NCBI GenBank assembly: GCA_024291935.2
Contig: CM044316.1
Location: 5,944,501-6,008,500 of the forward strand
DNA length: 64,000 nt
Direction of reading: 5' to 3'
Source: Okapia johnstoni
Taxonomy: Eukaryota > Chordata > Mammalia > Artiodactyla > Giraffidae
Shown here in pieces: positions 25,360 through 50,381 of the stretch. Every line of letters starts with the position of its first letter. The stretch's first letter is position 1. A program made the translations under genes and the position numbers. The notes beneath the pieces are model-generated. The model was not told where the DNA came from, searched no databases, and was given only the letters and a program-made list of their open reading frames with translations.

Positions 25360-28300
25360 GATTCAGATGCCACAAATGGAAGCTGACGTCAAGGCCACGC
25401 CGCCGCCGCCCGCCCCGCCCCCAGCCCCCACACCCGCCCCGGCCATCCCGCCGACCACCCAGCCCGGTACGTGGCTCCCTCAGCGCCCACCGCCAGGAGG
25501 CAGCCTCCAGAAACCAGTCTTCTCCCCCAAGGAAGGGCTCGGGTTCTGTAGTCTCAGGCCCAATCCTAGGATCAGATTCTAATCTATTTAAAAGCACCAG
25601 CAGGTGATTCACAGGTAAATGTAACCCCGCCCTTACACCTGAGATAGTTGTATACAAACCATCCCAGCGAATGGAGAGGAAGGCTCTCCAAGTCATTTTC
25701 TGGGCCAGGATAACTTACACAAGATTCACGTGAGCAGGGAAAGTTTTAAAAAAGATGTCAAGTACCTAAGAGAGCCGATGGAGTAGGAATTATTAAAGTC
25801 TAGGAAGATCTGGGTCTATTGCGATAATGTTAATCTCTGTCACTTCTGAGTGGAGATGGAGAAATAAGAAAGAAAGTCTTAGCAAGTGAAATCTAGCAAA
25901 GGATTTAAAAGGTACATCATGATCAAATAGGGTATGTCTTAGGAATATGTAAGGGTGGTTTAATACTAGAAAATCTGAGACGTCCCTGATGGTCCAGTGA
26001 CTGGACTACACGCTCCCAATGGTGGGGGCTCGGGTTCCATCCCTGGTCAGGGAACTAGATCCCACATGCTGCAACTAAGAGTTGGCATGCTGCAACTAAA
26101 ACCCAGCACAGCTAAATAAATACAAAATCTTTTTTTTTTTTTTAAATACTAGAAAATCTAACAAAATAACAATTAGGAAGAAATGATCTTTCAGCTAGAT
26201 GCAGAAAGTGTATTTAATGATAAAAATTTTTGAGCAAACTAAAGTCAACACGGTATAGCAGTCAATAAGTAGGATACTTATTGTCAAGCTTTCAAAGCAA
26301 AGAGGTGTGTATCCCGAACAAGTCTCCTATCCATGCTGCCTTCCCCGGGGCAGTAGCAGTTTTCCGTGGGGTCAAAAATCAAAGGTTTATTGGGCAGTAA
26401 AGCCAAGCCTGGCTAGGCCCTGGGTGCTTGCTGAAGATCATTTTGGGTGGTGCTTCCTGCCGCCCCCTTCTCTGACTGCTCTTGTCTGGTTCTAGATGAC
26501 AGCAAGCCTCCCATCCAGATGCCTGGGTCTTCCGAGTATGACGCCTCAGGAGGGGTTCAGGATCCTGCTGCCAGTGGCCCCCGTGGCCCTGGGCCCCATG
26601 ACCAGATCCCACCTAACAAGCCCCCGTGGTTTGACCAGCCTCACCCCGTTGCTCCTTGGGGCCAACAGCAGGTATCTCTTAGAACTTGCTGCTGGGGTAG
26701 GTGGATTGCAGGCAGGTGGGTGCTGGCCCCTGTGTGGGTTCATAGGCCTTTAACTGATTCTGCAGCAGGACACGGGGTGGTAGGGGCGGCCAGAGGGTGG
26801 TCATCTTCCCAAGGTGTGGGGACGGAGCTGGGGAGGAAAGTGGGGCCTTTGCATCCTTCCTGGGCTTCTCAGTGACACAGGCCGCACGTCCACGTTAATG
26901 CTCAGAAGGTTCATGGTGTTGAGTATAGTGTGGTGACATGTTTCCTTCCCTTTTTAAATGATTCGACCAGCACTGTCAACATCTCATCACCTTAGAAAGA
27001 ACATGGTGCTTAGAAAGGAAAGGGAAGTGAAAAGCGTTCGGCTAGCAGTGTCTTCTGGGGCTGGGACGCTGGTCTGTCCCTCCCTCCAGGTTCCTTGGAT
27101 TCAGACTCATAGGCCAGGGCAGGTGCATCTCAGCCAGCAGAGCATGACTGGAAAGCAGCCCACAGTTTGCTGTCCAGGCCTGGGCCTGGTCAGAGCATCC
27201 AGGTCCAGCTCTAGGCGTCCACGTGCCTGTGGACCGGACGTGCTGGGTGTGGCCCTCCCTCGTGACCCTGTGTGGAGGCAGAGTGCGTAAGGGAGATGGC
27301 TCTGGACTGACAAGTAAGGGATCGTGGCTGTGATTTGCCCCCCTCCCCCCAGCCCACCCTCAGCTTCACAAAGGATTGGGCATCCGCACAAAGCGGCTCC
27401 CCCCTGTGGGTGCCTGCGGTGACAGGCAAGTCGTGGGCACCCTCTGATGTGGGGGTGCTTCTGCCCATTCTGTTGATGCAGAAGCAGACGTGCCTAGGGT
27501 CTCCTGGCCTAGTGTTTTTGGGGACCAGCAGTGTGCCTATAGTCCACAGTAGGAAACCATGGCCTGGCCTGCTCACATAGCATCTTACACATTTTGAAAT
27601 AGTTGTTATATTGAAAATCTGGCTTTTGGGCTTCTTTTAAAAGACCTGAGGGTGTGGTGGCCTGGGCCAGCTTCCCAGCCCTGATCAGCCCTGGGCAGCC
27701 TGACGCAGGCCCCAAGTCTGGGTTGCGGTCCCGGCTCATTGAGTGTTGGGAGCAGCAGCCGGGCAGGCTCTGGAACTTATTATCTTCAATTTGCAGGAAG
27801 ACAGTTCCTGGTGGCAGAGCAGATGCTGAGACAGGATGAGAGAACCGTGTCGGGGAGAGAAGTGATGGAAGGGAGGACAGGCAGGCAGGCGTTGCCCATG
27901 GGCCCCATGGCTCAGCCTCCACACCCTGGGAGCACTGCGGAGGCACCCCTGCCTGTGCCGCTGAGGGGTTCACGGACTGGCGTTCGTCCCCCAGCTCCTG
28001 TCAGGCATGAGGTGGGCGTGCTCCCCAGCCCCAACGTGGGTGCAGGCAGGCACTTCAGCATCCTCCGCCCAGGGCAGAGTGACATGAAGGTGGCTGCACC
28101 CGGCTGGGCTGTAGGCCTGCAGCTCAAGGTGCTGGGCTCAAGGCCGCCTGCCTTGCAGCCCGAGACCAGTGTTGGCAGATGGCTGCCGAGCACCCCGCGT
28201 GCCCGGTACGGGCTGGGACTCACCTCCGCTCTTTGCCTTGCAGCCTCCTGAGCAGCCCCCCTACCCACACCACCAGGGTGGGCCGCCCCACTGCCCACCC

Positions 28301-31300
28301 TGGAACAACAGCCACGAGGGCATGTGGGGCGAGCAGCGCGGGGACCCCGGCTGGAATGGCCAGCGCGACGCCCCCTGGAACAGCCAGCCTGACCCCAACT
28401 GGAACAGCCAATTCGAGGGCCCCTGGAACAGCCAACACGAGCAGCCGCCCTGGGGCGGGGGCCAGCGCGAGCCGCCCTTCCGCATGCAGCGGCCGCCGCA
28501 CTTCCGCGGGCCCTTCCCACCCCACCAGCAGCACCCGCAGTTCAGCCAGCCGCCGCACCCCCACAACTTCAACCGCTTTCCGCCCCGCTTCATGCAGGAT
28601 GACTTCCCCCCACGACACCCCTTCGAGCGGCCGCCCTACCCTCACCGCTTCGACTACCCCCAGGGGGACTTTCAGGCTGGTGAGTGTGAGATCACCCTTG
28701 GCGGGTGGGGCCCGTCCTGGGGCTGGTGAACACATCCTCACCTGTGGTGAGATCCCCGAGGTCAGGTCACTCACCGGCCTGCCATGTGACCTGGCATGCC
28801 CTGAGCCAGGCTGGTAGGCAGAGGGGTCCTGGGGTGACAGCGAAAGCCCAGCCCAGGCCCTGAGGAAGGGGGAAGGTGAGGGCCCCCTGGCAGCCTTGTT
28901 GTTGGGCTGGCTGATTCTGTGTTTTCTAAAAAGATTTCGTTTTTACTCGGCTTCTGCCTGTATTTTCAAATCCATTCTTGACTATAAATTGAGCTGGGAG
29001 ACCAGTAGGTTTACTGCTTAACGTGAAGTGTCCTAGGGTTGCTGTAACAGGATCATGGGCTAGGTGCCTCCCACAGCAAGGAATTCTCCACAGTTAGTTC
29101 TAGAGACTGGAGATCTGAGATCAGGGTGTTAGTTGGGTTGGTGTCTCCGGAGACCTCTCCTGGTGGCCCATAGATGGCCGACCTCTCCCTGTGTCCTCTC
29201 TGTGTGTCTCTGTGTTAATCTCTTCATCTTACAAAGATACTGGTTAGTATTAGATCAGGGCCCACTCACAGGACCTCAGTTCCTCAGGACTAGGAGTGAA
29301 TTTGCTGGGGAATTGGCACAGTTCAGCTCATAACATGGCTCTTTGAAGGTTATGTGATTTCCCTCGTGGTTCCTCCTTTCACCCCTGAGGTCTGTTAGGT
29401 GCCGCTTTGTGTGCAGGACAGCCCACTCCCAGCCGCAGCTACTCTGGGCTGTGAACGAAGCAGCCAGAGGGAAGGCACTGGGCGGGTCGGCTGGCACTGC
29501 CCCGCTCTTGACTTGCCAGCAGGCCTGAGTCCAGTTTCTGTTTTGCAGAAATGGGACCCCCTCACCACCACCCCGGCCACCGCATGCCTCACCCTGGGAT
29601 CAATGAGCACCCACCTTGGGGTGGGCCCCAGCACCCTGACTTCGGCCCTCCTCCCCACGGCTTCAACGGGCAGCCCCCTCACATGCGACGACAGGGCCCT
29701 CCACACATCAACCATGACGACCCCAGCCTGGTCCCCAACGTGCCCTACTTCGATCTCCCTGCTGGGCTGATGGCCCCCCTCGTGAAGGTAACGTTGCAGA
29801 GCTGAGCACCAGGCTTCATCACATATGCTTGGTCTCCAGGTGGGAAGTTCATGGGTAGGATCCATTTCTCATTTGGCTACAAGACGTTGTTTCCCAGGCC
29901 CCTGTCCCCCTCATTTGCTGCACCCCAGTGAACTTGACCAGCTTGTCATAAAGGGTGTGCCTAAGTTAACAACCCTACCTTGCACGCTCACATGTAGCCG
30001 TGAGCAAGGCGCGTGTCCCTCTGAGCGTCCCTCCAGGGCTGCAGTTTTGGTAGCCTCTCAGAGAAGGCTGGGCGTGAGGGGGGCTCCTCTTGGTCCCGCC
30101 TTTGGAAGCCCCCTTGTCCAGGGACTGAGGACAGGGGTTTCTCAGAAAAAGGGTGATCACCAGTCGAGATAGGCAGGAGAGGGTGTCGGAAGGGGCTCAG
30201 GGCGCTCTGGTCACTGCCCCTCCCTGTTCCTCTCTGAGACCCTGGAAGTTGAGACAGGTCACACGGGGGCAGCATGGAGAGCTAAAGGCTGAGGGGCCAG
30301 CGGGGCTGCCCTTGGGGTAGGAGCTGGTGCAGAAAAGGGGGCAGAGAGTGGGGCCCCTGAGGTGGGCATCTGGGCACAAGTCACTGGTTGGCAAGTGAGG
30401 GCATCTGGGATCCACGGAGTGTCTGGATAAACAGGGTCTGTGCATTTTTGGTAGAGAGAATTCTGTAGCTTTTCTTGGCTTCCATGGAGCCCTCAACCAC
30501 CCCATTCAGGAACTGAATCTTTGGTGTGGCTGAAGCCCTGAAAGAGGATGGGGTTTCCCAAGAAGGGCCACCTGAGGCACTGTGATGCCCAGGACAGCTG
30601 TCTGCTGCCCCGCGGTTCCCCGGGTGGGATGGGCCTGGGGTGGCTGAGGCAGGGAGCAGTGACAGCATGTTCTCTGCTGCAGCTGGAAGACCATGAGTAC
30701 AAGCCTTTGGATCCTAAAGACATCCGCCTGCCACCCCCCATGCCACCCAGTGAGAGGCTGCTGGCGGCCGTGGAGGCCTTTTACAGCCCTCCCTCCCACG
30801 ACAGGCCCAGGAACAGGTATGGCGCTCCCGGAGACCAGCTGGGGGGCTGGCGACAGGAGGGGAGGCTGCTGTCCCCTTTGCTGGGCTGTCCTCCCGGGTC
30901 TTACTTCACCGGAAACTCACAGCAGTCACACCTGCCCCAGGGTGGTGGGAGGAAGTGCGATTAGGAGGGCCCACTTCTCTCCCAGCTTGTGTGTCACACG
31001 TGCAGTGCCCTCGATAAAAAGCTTTTGTCACATTAGACACGTCAGAACAACAGCTTACCTCGGCGGGGGTGTTGCAGAGACAGCCAGCTGCCGCCCACCG
31101 GGCTCTGTTGTAGGCCTCACTCGGGATCCTCCCCCCTGGTGACCTGCTTCAGCGTTTGTCCTGCTGCGTGGCAGGACATAGGCCTAGCTGCCTACATCAG
31201 AGTGCCTCAGCCCCGTTATGATCACCCGAAGACCCTGCTCAGCTATGCAGAGAATCCCCACCCTGGAACGGCAAGGAAGCCGCGCAGGGCTGGGAGCACA

Positions 31301-33363
31301 TCCCGGGGGTGGCCCAGCCTCTCTGCCTGGTTCTTCCTCCTCCTCCTCCGAGGGGCAGCCCGGCTCAGGCGAGCCCCCAAGTGCTTTCCATGCTGGGTCC
31401 TTGTTCAGGATCCTGAGGCAGGGAGGGAGGGAAGGCCTGTCAGGCAGGAGAAGGTCCCTATAGGAGGGAGACTCGGGTTCACCCCCAGGACACCTGTGTC
31501 TTACAGCGAAGGCTGGGAGCAGAACGGTCTCTACGAGTTCTTCCGAGCAAAGATGCGGGCCCGGCGGAGGAAAGGCCAGGAGAAGAGGAACAGGTGAGTG
31601 CCGCGTGCCCCCCGCGTGCCCCATGAGAGCAAGTCTCCACAGTCTTGTCCCAGGGAAGCCTGGAGGCAGCTCCACCGTGGCCGACAGGCTCGCTGTGGGG
31701 TCCTGCCCGAGGCGAGGGGCGGGGGTGGGGGTCACTTCTGGTCTTTGCCTGGGTCTCCGGTGAAGCACCCTGTGGTGAGGGTGCTGGGAGCCGCCGCCCA
31801 CACGGCCAAAGTCACACGGGAAGCGCTGGCATGTGCGCACAGCGTGCTGTTGTCTGTACTTAAACCTGATGGGAAAGGCTGTGTCTGCCCCCGGGCTGGG
31901 CGCCTCTGCGTCCTCTAGGGCCGGGCTGGGGGGTGTCTCCGGCTCACCAGGCCTCTCCCTGCAGTGGACCCTCAAGGTCTCGGAGCAGATCCAAAAGCCG
32001 AGGGCGCTCCTCCTCGCGCTCCAACTCGCGGTCCTCCAAGTCGTCTGGCTCCTACTCAAGGTCACGGTCCCGCTCCTGCTCCCGCTCCTACTCCCGCTCT
32101 AGATCCAGGTGAGCAGGGCTCCGCTGCATGGGGTTCGAGGCCTGGGGCTCCTCGGCGGTCGTGCTGACCCTTCCCTATCCCCGGCCCCACAGGAGCCGCA
32201 GCCGCTCCCGCTCCTCCCGAAGCCGCTCCCGCTCCCGCTCCCGCTCGAGGTCCAAGTCCTATTCCCCCGGAAGGAGGCACCGGTCGCGGTCCAGGAGCCC
32301 CACCCCGCCGTAAGATTTCTGTCTTAACTGTCGAATGACCTCTGGTAGCGCTGGAACCCTCTGATGCTTTGCTGTGAATGTTGAAACGTGTCGTTAGAAG
32401 ACCCGCTGTAGGTGGCCCGCGCCCAGGCAGCACGTGGGGGCCCCTGGGCGCTCGCTAGCGCAGTGACAGTGTCATCGTGTCTCACTCTGCTCTTATCTCT
32501 GTGGTCACATTGTAAAGCCCAAGGCCATGGCTGGGCTCTGTTTTCTAACCATTTGACGGGTTCTGTGTGGCCGGCCGTTACCACCAAGTGTGGGGCAGGG
32601 ACCGTCATCTTAGGGGACCCCCTTAACTGGCCGGCGAAGAGGATAACGAAGGCGGCTAGAGACCCGAGACGTGTGTGTGTGTGTCCGTCTCATGCTGGTG
32701 ACCCTTCATAGAAGCCACACGCTGTAATATTGTAAGTTTTCATTCCAATAAATGTATCCGCTCTTTTGTAAAAGACGTTACCTGTCTTAATTTTAGTTCC
32801 TCGGCTGGTCTGGGTTCTAATTCAGCACCTCCTATACCTGACTCAAGGCTTGGGGAAGAGAACAAAGGACACCAGATGCTGGTGAAAATGGGTAAGCTTC
32901 CGGGGAAGACAGAACAGTCTGCTCTGGGCACTGGGGGTTTGAGGGGGCTGAGGGAGTCAGAGAACTTTCCCACTTGGAAACAGAAACTCTAGGAAGGGCA
33001 AGCCTGCAGGGGTTTTACCGGTGTTCCTTCTCACCGTGTTAGTTTCAAGTTTGTGACCTGCATGTCCTTGGACTCCCTGTAGGCATTTCCACTGAGCTTC
33101 ACATCAGGGTAAAGGCACCACGCTTTGGGCTTCCTCTGGGTGGTAAGCACTCATCCGTCTTTCCTTCAGGCTGGAGTGGATCCGGTGGCCTCGGCGTGAA
33201 AGAGCAAGGAATCCAGGACCCCATCAAGGGGGGGGACGTCCGGGACAAGTGGGACCAGTACAAGGGCGTGGGCGTGGCCCTGGACGACCCCTACGAGAAC
33301 TACCGCAGGAACAAGAGCTACTCCTTCATCGCCCGCATGAAGGCCAGGGAGGAGTGCAAGTAG
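15290..33363 (+). CDS. CHERP: CHERP, calcium homeostasis ER protein, complete gene (17 coding exons)
   Basis: The exons listed below join to 2754 nt, 917 codons plus stop, close to the 916 residues I recall for human CHERP. CHERP is an SR-related protein associated with U2 snRNP (partner of SR140/U2SURP and SF3 factors) and also linked to ER calcium release. Domains in order: SURP module about residues 15-60; glutamine-rich coiled segment 100-150; CID (RNA polymerase II CTD-interacting fold) about 150-290; 13-glutamine run 330-342 then proline runs; W/N/P-rich low-complexity part 437-660; arginine/serine repeats about 735-820; G-patch about 842-891 starting KMGWSGSGGLG. The start ATG at 15290 follows GCC and lies in the CpG-rich promoter. 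All introns are GT-AG. Oddity: intron 15 begins with an in-frame stop and carries AATAAA. Confidence 0.97.
15623..15796 (+). CDS. CHERP: CHERP exon 2 (SURP module)
   Basis: Acceptor cctccag, donor gtgagt at 15797. Encodes most of the SURP domain (VIDKLAQFVARNGPEFE through FYSYYKCKL). Confidence 0.96.
16741..16928 (-). mobile_element. CHR-type SINE
   Basis: Reverse-oriented; flanked by a perfect 11-bp duplication ctgtttaggtt at 16730-16740 and 16929-16939. Confidence 0.85.
17941..18050 (+). mobile_element. CHR-type SINE, short
   Basis: tRNA-like head 'agttccctggtggtctagtg' and B-box-like 'gggttcagtccctgg'; the 3' part is missing. Confidence 0.75.
18539..18975 (+). mobile_element. Non-autonomous hAT DNA transposon (MER30/Charlie-like)
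   Basis: Left end cagtggtcccc and right end ...ggttggaggctccctg form imperfect terminal inverted repeats. Flanked by an imperfect 8-bp duplication ttatagag / tcgtagag (18531-18538, 18976-18983), the hAT signature. No transposase frame is present. Confidence 0.8.
20317..20501 (+). CDS. CHERP: CHERP exon 3
   Basis: Acceptor ctgccag, donor gtatgg. Encodes a proline-rich stretch, then the glutamine-rich helix SMDELIQQSQWNLQQQEQ. Confidence 0.95.
20502..21572 (+). other. CHERP intron 3
   Basis: About 1.1 kb; no repeat I can name apart from a short T-rich run near 21300. Confidence 0.7.
21573..21710 (+). CDS. CHERP: CHERP exon 4
   Basis: Acceptor cttccag, donor gtgagg. 46 codons; start of the CID region (QLDMNEFDSLLQPIIDTC). 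Confidence 0.96.
21946..22097 (+). CDS. CHERP: CHERP exon 5 (CID)
   Basis: Acceptor ttgtag, donor gtgagc. Encodes GKNWMFSNAKSPPHCELM and the helix LRLHLIYLINDVLHH, typical CID helices. Confidence 0.96.
22098..23682 (+). other. CHERP intron 5
   Basis: 1.6-kb GC-rich intron. Several long open frames in it are composition effects; no exon or named repeat is supported. Confidence 0.7.
23683..23794 (+). CDS. CHERP: CHERP exon 6 (CID)
   Basis: Acceptor cctcacag, donor gtacgt. Encodes QRKQARELLAALQKVVVPIY and following CID residues. Confidence 0.95.
23886..23975 (+). CDS. CHERP: CHERP exon 7 (end of CID)
   Basis: Acceptor cgtccag, donor gtgggc. 30 codons: LLQLWEKNGYFDDSIIQQLQ and onward. Confidence 0.95.
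23976..25210 (+). other. CHERP intron 7
   Basis: 1.2 kb. It contains a MIR-like fragment near 24790-24895 ('cattttacagatgaagaaat'). No exon is supported. Confidence 0.7.
25211..25466 (+). CDS. CHERP: CHERP exon 8 (polyglutamine and proline runs)
   Basis: Acceptor cccccag, donor gtacgt. Encodes 13 consecutive glutamines from a CAG/CAA tract at 25322-25360 (4 CAG, 2 CAA, 7 CAG), then proline-rich sequence. Confidence 0.96.
25700..26295 (+). mobile_element. L1 ORF2 fragment split by a SINE
   Basis: Degenerate L1 ORF2 text ('catgatcaaatagggtatgt', 'agctagatgcagaaagtgta') on both sides of the SINE at 25977-26144. Confidence 0.6.
25977..26144 (+). mobile_element. CHR-type SINE with perfect target duplication
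   Basis: Flanked by an exact 15-bp duplication aatactagaaaatct at 25962-25976 and 26145-26159, showing precise insertion into the older L1. Confidence 0.92.
26496..26671 (+). CDS. CHERP: CHERP exon 9
   Basis: Acceptor gttctag, donor gtatct. Encodes DDSKPPIQMPGSSEYD through PWFDQPHPVAPWGQQQ. Confidence 0.95.
26672..28243 (+). other. CHERP intron 9
   Basis: 1.6 kb, unique-looking. No exon or named repeat recognised; GC-rich frames near 27739-28251 are not supported as coding. Confidence 0.7.
28244..28679 (+). CDS. CHERP: CHERP exon 10 (W/N/P/H-rich)
   Basis: Acceptor gccttgcag, donor gtgagt. The largest exon (436 nt). Encodes seven tryptophans spaced 8-9 residues apart (456-506), then proline/histidine/phenylalanine-rich low-complexity sequence. 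Confidence 0.96.
28680..29548 (+). other. CHERP intron 10
   Basis: 0.87 kb. The part near 29025-29330 looks like an old interspersed repeat ('gactggagatctgagatcag' type) that I cannot assign to a family. Confidence 0.6.
29549..29787 (+). CDS. CHERP: CHERP exon 11
   Basis: Acceptor ttttgcag, donor gtaacg. Histidine/proline-rich, ends VPYFDLPAGLMAPLVK. Confidence 0.96.
29788..30682 (+). other. CHERP intron 11
   Basis: 0.9 kb, unique-looking; nothing else recognised. Confidence 0.7.
30683..30816 (+). CDS. CHERP: CHERP exon 12
   Basis: Acceptor gctgcag, donor gtatgg. Encodes LEDHEYKPLDPKDIRLPPPM through the helix LLAAVEAFYS. Confidence 0.96.
30817..31506 (+). other. CHERP intron 12
   Basis: 0.69 kb; no repeat or exon recognised. 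Confidence 0.7.
31507..31593 (+). CDS. CHERP: CHERP exon 13
   Basis: Acceptor tcttacag, donor gtgagt. Encodes EGWEQNGLYEFFRAKM then a basic run RARRRKGQEKR. Confidence 0.95.
31594..31964 (+). other. CHERP intron 13
   Basis: 0.37 kb GC-rich intron; nothing else recognised. Confidence 0.7.
31965..32108 (+). CDS. CHERP: CHERP exon 14 (RS domain)
   Basis: Acceptor ccctgcag, donor gtgagc. Arginine/serine dipeptide-rich. Confidence 0.95.
32193..32309 (+). CDS. CHERP: CHERP exon 15 (RS domain)
   Basis: Acceptor ccccacag, donor gtaaga. Repeated CGCTCC-type codons for SR repeats, ending SRSPTPP. The donor overlaps an in-frame TAA. Confidence 0.94.
32310..32796 (+). other. CHERP: CHERP intron 15 with possible intronic polyadenylation signal
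   Basis: 487-nt intron. If retained, the frame ends at once: CCG then TAA at 32311-32313. A (GT)7 run lies at 32671-32684 and a canonical AATAAA at 32747-32752, followed by a T/G-containing stretch. See findings. Confidence 0.6.
32797..32891 (+). CDS. CHERP: CHERP exon 16 (G-patch start)
   Basis: Acceptor attttag, donor gtaagc. Encodes SSAGLGSNSAPPIPDSRLGE and the residues up to KMG. Confidence 0.95.
33170..33363 (+). CDS. CHERP: CHERP exon 17 (G-patch and C-terminus)
   Basis: Acceptor tccttcag. Completes GWSGSGGLG and ends with SFIARMKAREECK, stop TAG 33361-33363. Confidence 0.96.
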
Positions 33364-33991
33364 GCGCGGCGTGGCAGAGCCACGACCGTGCTGGCCGCCG
33401 GCAGCGCAGCGGTCAGACCCTGCTGGGCTCACCGGTGGTGGAGGATGGCAGGGACAGCCCGGTTCCCGCCCGGCCTCTGCCTGCGGGGAGCGACCGAAGA
33501 GGAGGAAGACGGGTGCAGGTCTTATAACCTGTGCCACACTCGACGGTGCCGAAGGCCCAGGCCCCACCCGCAAACCAGCCCTCACGGAGCAGCAGGCATC
33601 ACTAGGAGGTGCCCAGCCGGCTCGGCCACAAGCTTATTTTCCCGGACAGTGAAGCAAGAGACACAAGACCCCTGGATAAAAATTCCCACCATCTGAAGGC
33701 ACAACCGTCTCACTCTCCCCTCAGCCCAAGCCTCTGAAGCCAGGGGGAGTGTGTGCAGGACGGCCCTGTGCACGCATGCCAGGCCAGGCGCTGGTACTGC
33801 TCACTCTAAAAATGGAAAAAAGCAAAACCTTTCTGATTTGCAGAGTTAAACGGGGTTTTCATTTTTATTCCAAGCAATTTAGTTTTAGAAAAAAGAATAC
33901 TGATCTAGGCTGATCCCCAGTGAGATAATTTGAAACCTATTTCCTGAGACATACCAGCCCTTAATTCAGTTACTTTAGCTGTTTAAGTTGA

Positions 33992-33994
<3 letters not shown>

Positions 33995-34026
<32 letters not shown>
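33995..34026 (+). repeat. Poly(T) microsatellite in the CHERP 3' UTR
   Basis: 32 consecutive T residues; on the transcript this is a long U run. Confidence 0.95.
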
Positions 34027-34030
<4 letters not shown>

Positions 34031-34374
34031 ATTAGCCATTTGCTGTTACCTGCAGAAACAAAAAGTTCTGAGGAAACTCACCTGAGGCATCTTCAGGTCA
34101 CGGAACGATGACGCCCTTGGAGAACTTACACCCTTAGCGTCTCTGCTTGTTTTTTTCACCGAGAGGAACCCCCACACCAGCACTCGTGTGAGATGGCCCA
34201 TTCTCATCCAGAGTGTGGGGCGCGACCCCGGGCCCTGCCTCCTGCTCTGTCGCGTCCTTTGCCGGTCCCCGCCTGCCCCAAAGGGCAGGAAGGCCAGAAG
34301 GAGCCACCTCTGCCAGGAGCCGCCAGGTGCCCGCCCGGGATCCGCCCTCCTCGGGCAGCTTGGTGCGGTGCCGT

Positions 34375-34380
34375 TTATTT
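34375..34380 (-). terminator. C19orf44: Candidate C19orf44 polyadenylation signal
   Basis: Reads AATAAA on the minus strand and is the nearest canonical signal downstream of the C19orf44 stop (about 690 nt). It lies inside the CHERP 3' UTR, so the two 3' ends may overlap. Confidence 0.4.
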
Positions 34381-34574
34381 GTACAGAAACGTTTTTGGAA
34401 GATTCTTTTCAATAAGACACAAAATCCTCTCCAACTTTTCAACCTGATAGGATAAACTGTTTGATTTTTGTTCTAGATTTCCTGTAGCTGTGAATTGTTC
34501 AAACATGTCTGATTCAGGATAAAACGTAAACGTGTTGTTAACAATTTCTTGTGGATTTTACTGTTTTGCCTTCA

Positions 34575-34580
34575 AATAAA
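34575..34580 (+). terminator. CHERP: CHERP polyadenylation signal
   Basis: Canonical AATAAA followed within 20-30 nt by T/G-rich sequence ('tttttctctgtg'), so cleavage is expected near 34595-34605. Confidence 0.8.
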
Positions 34581-34600
34581 GACCTTTTTTTAAAGACCTT

Positions 34601-35067
34601 TTTCTCTGTGCATTTAAATCAGAAGCGTGCTCAGGCTGAGGGTGGAGGCGCGTCTTGAGTGCAGACTATGTCTGAATCGTGGAGTTGGGTCGGAGCTCTG
34701 CCTGGGTATCTCATGGGGGTCCCCAGCGTGGATGCCCTGCTCCCTCATTAGTGAAGGGGGCTCCTCACCCCCACCGTCTGCTGAGCCTCTGAGAAGCCAG
34801 CACCTGCCCCAGTGGAGCCACTCCACGTGACATCACCTGGCATGCTGGCATCCCCGTCCTGTGCATGTGGCTCCGCCTGGGTTCCACTTCACTGGCCTGT
34901 GGTGTCCTCTCCAATGACAGGCACGCCGACGAAGCGGGGGGCTACTCAACTGGAAATGACTGGAGCACCCCCAACCACCGAATGCCCCCTGGGATCTCGG
35001 GTGAGTGTCATGGTCGGCGTATGGGACCAGCACCTCAGATCCTCAAGTCCTTTTCCCCTCCTGGCAT
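34601..35067. other. Interval between CHERP 3' end and C19orf44 stop
   Basis: Probably mostly C19orf44 3' UTR on the minus strand. No repeat or other gene recognised. Confidence 0.5.
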
Positions 35068-50244
<15,177 letters not shown>

Positions 50245-50381
50245 TCAGAACACCTGATGTTCATACTGCCAGTTCAAATCTCTCAACACCTCCCACCGCT
50301 TGGGAGAGACCACATCCCCTTTTGCCATCTGGCCAGAGCCTCCCCTCCAAGCATGATGACCACCATGAAAATAAGACACCT

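Larger units (their letters stand above)
25467..26495 (+). other. CHERP intron 8
   Basis: 1.0 kb, largely an L1 ORF2 fragment broken by a CHR SINE. Confidence 0.75.
33364..34600 (+). other. CHERP: CHERP 3' UTR
   Basis: About 1.2 kb from the stop to just beyond AATAAA at 34575-34580. It contains an uninterrupted run of 32 T at 33995-34026. No open frame here is supported. Confidence 0.8.

Noticed and set aside
28220..28774. Long minus-strand and alternative-frame ORFs over CHERP exon 10
   Set aside because: The exon is GC-rich and poor in stop trinucleotides in every frame; only the frame continuous with CHERP is supported.
31184..32065. 293-codon open frame on the minus strand over CHERP exons 13-14
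   Set aside because: It is the shadow of GC-rich coding and intron sequence with RS codons; no splice or start context supports it, and the plus-strand exons account for the region.
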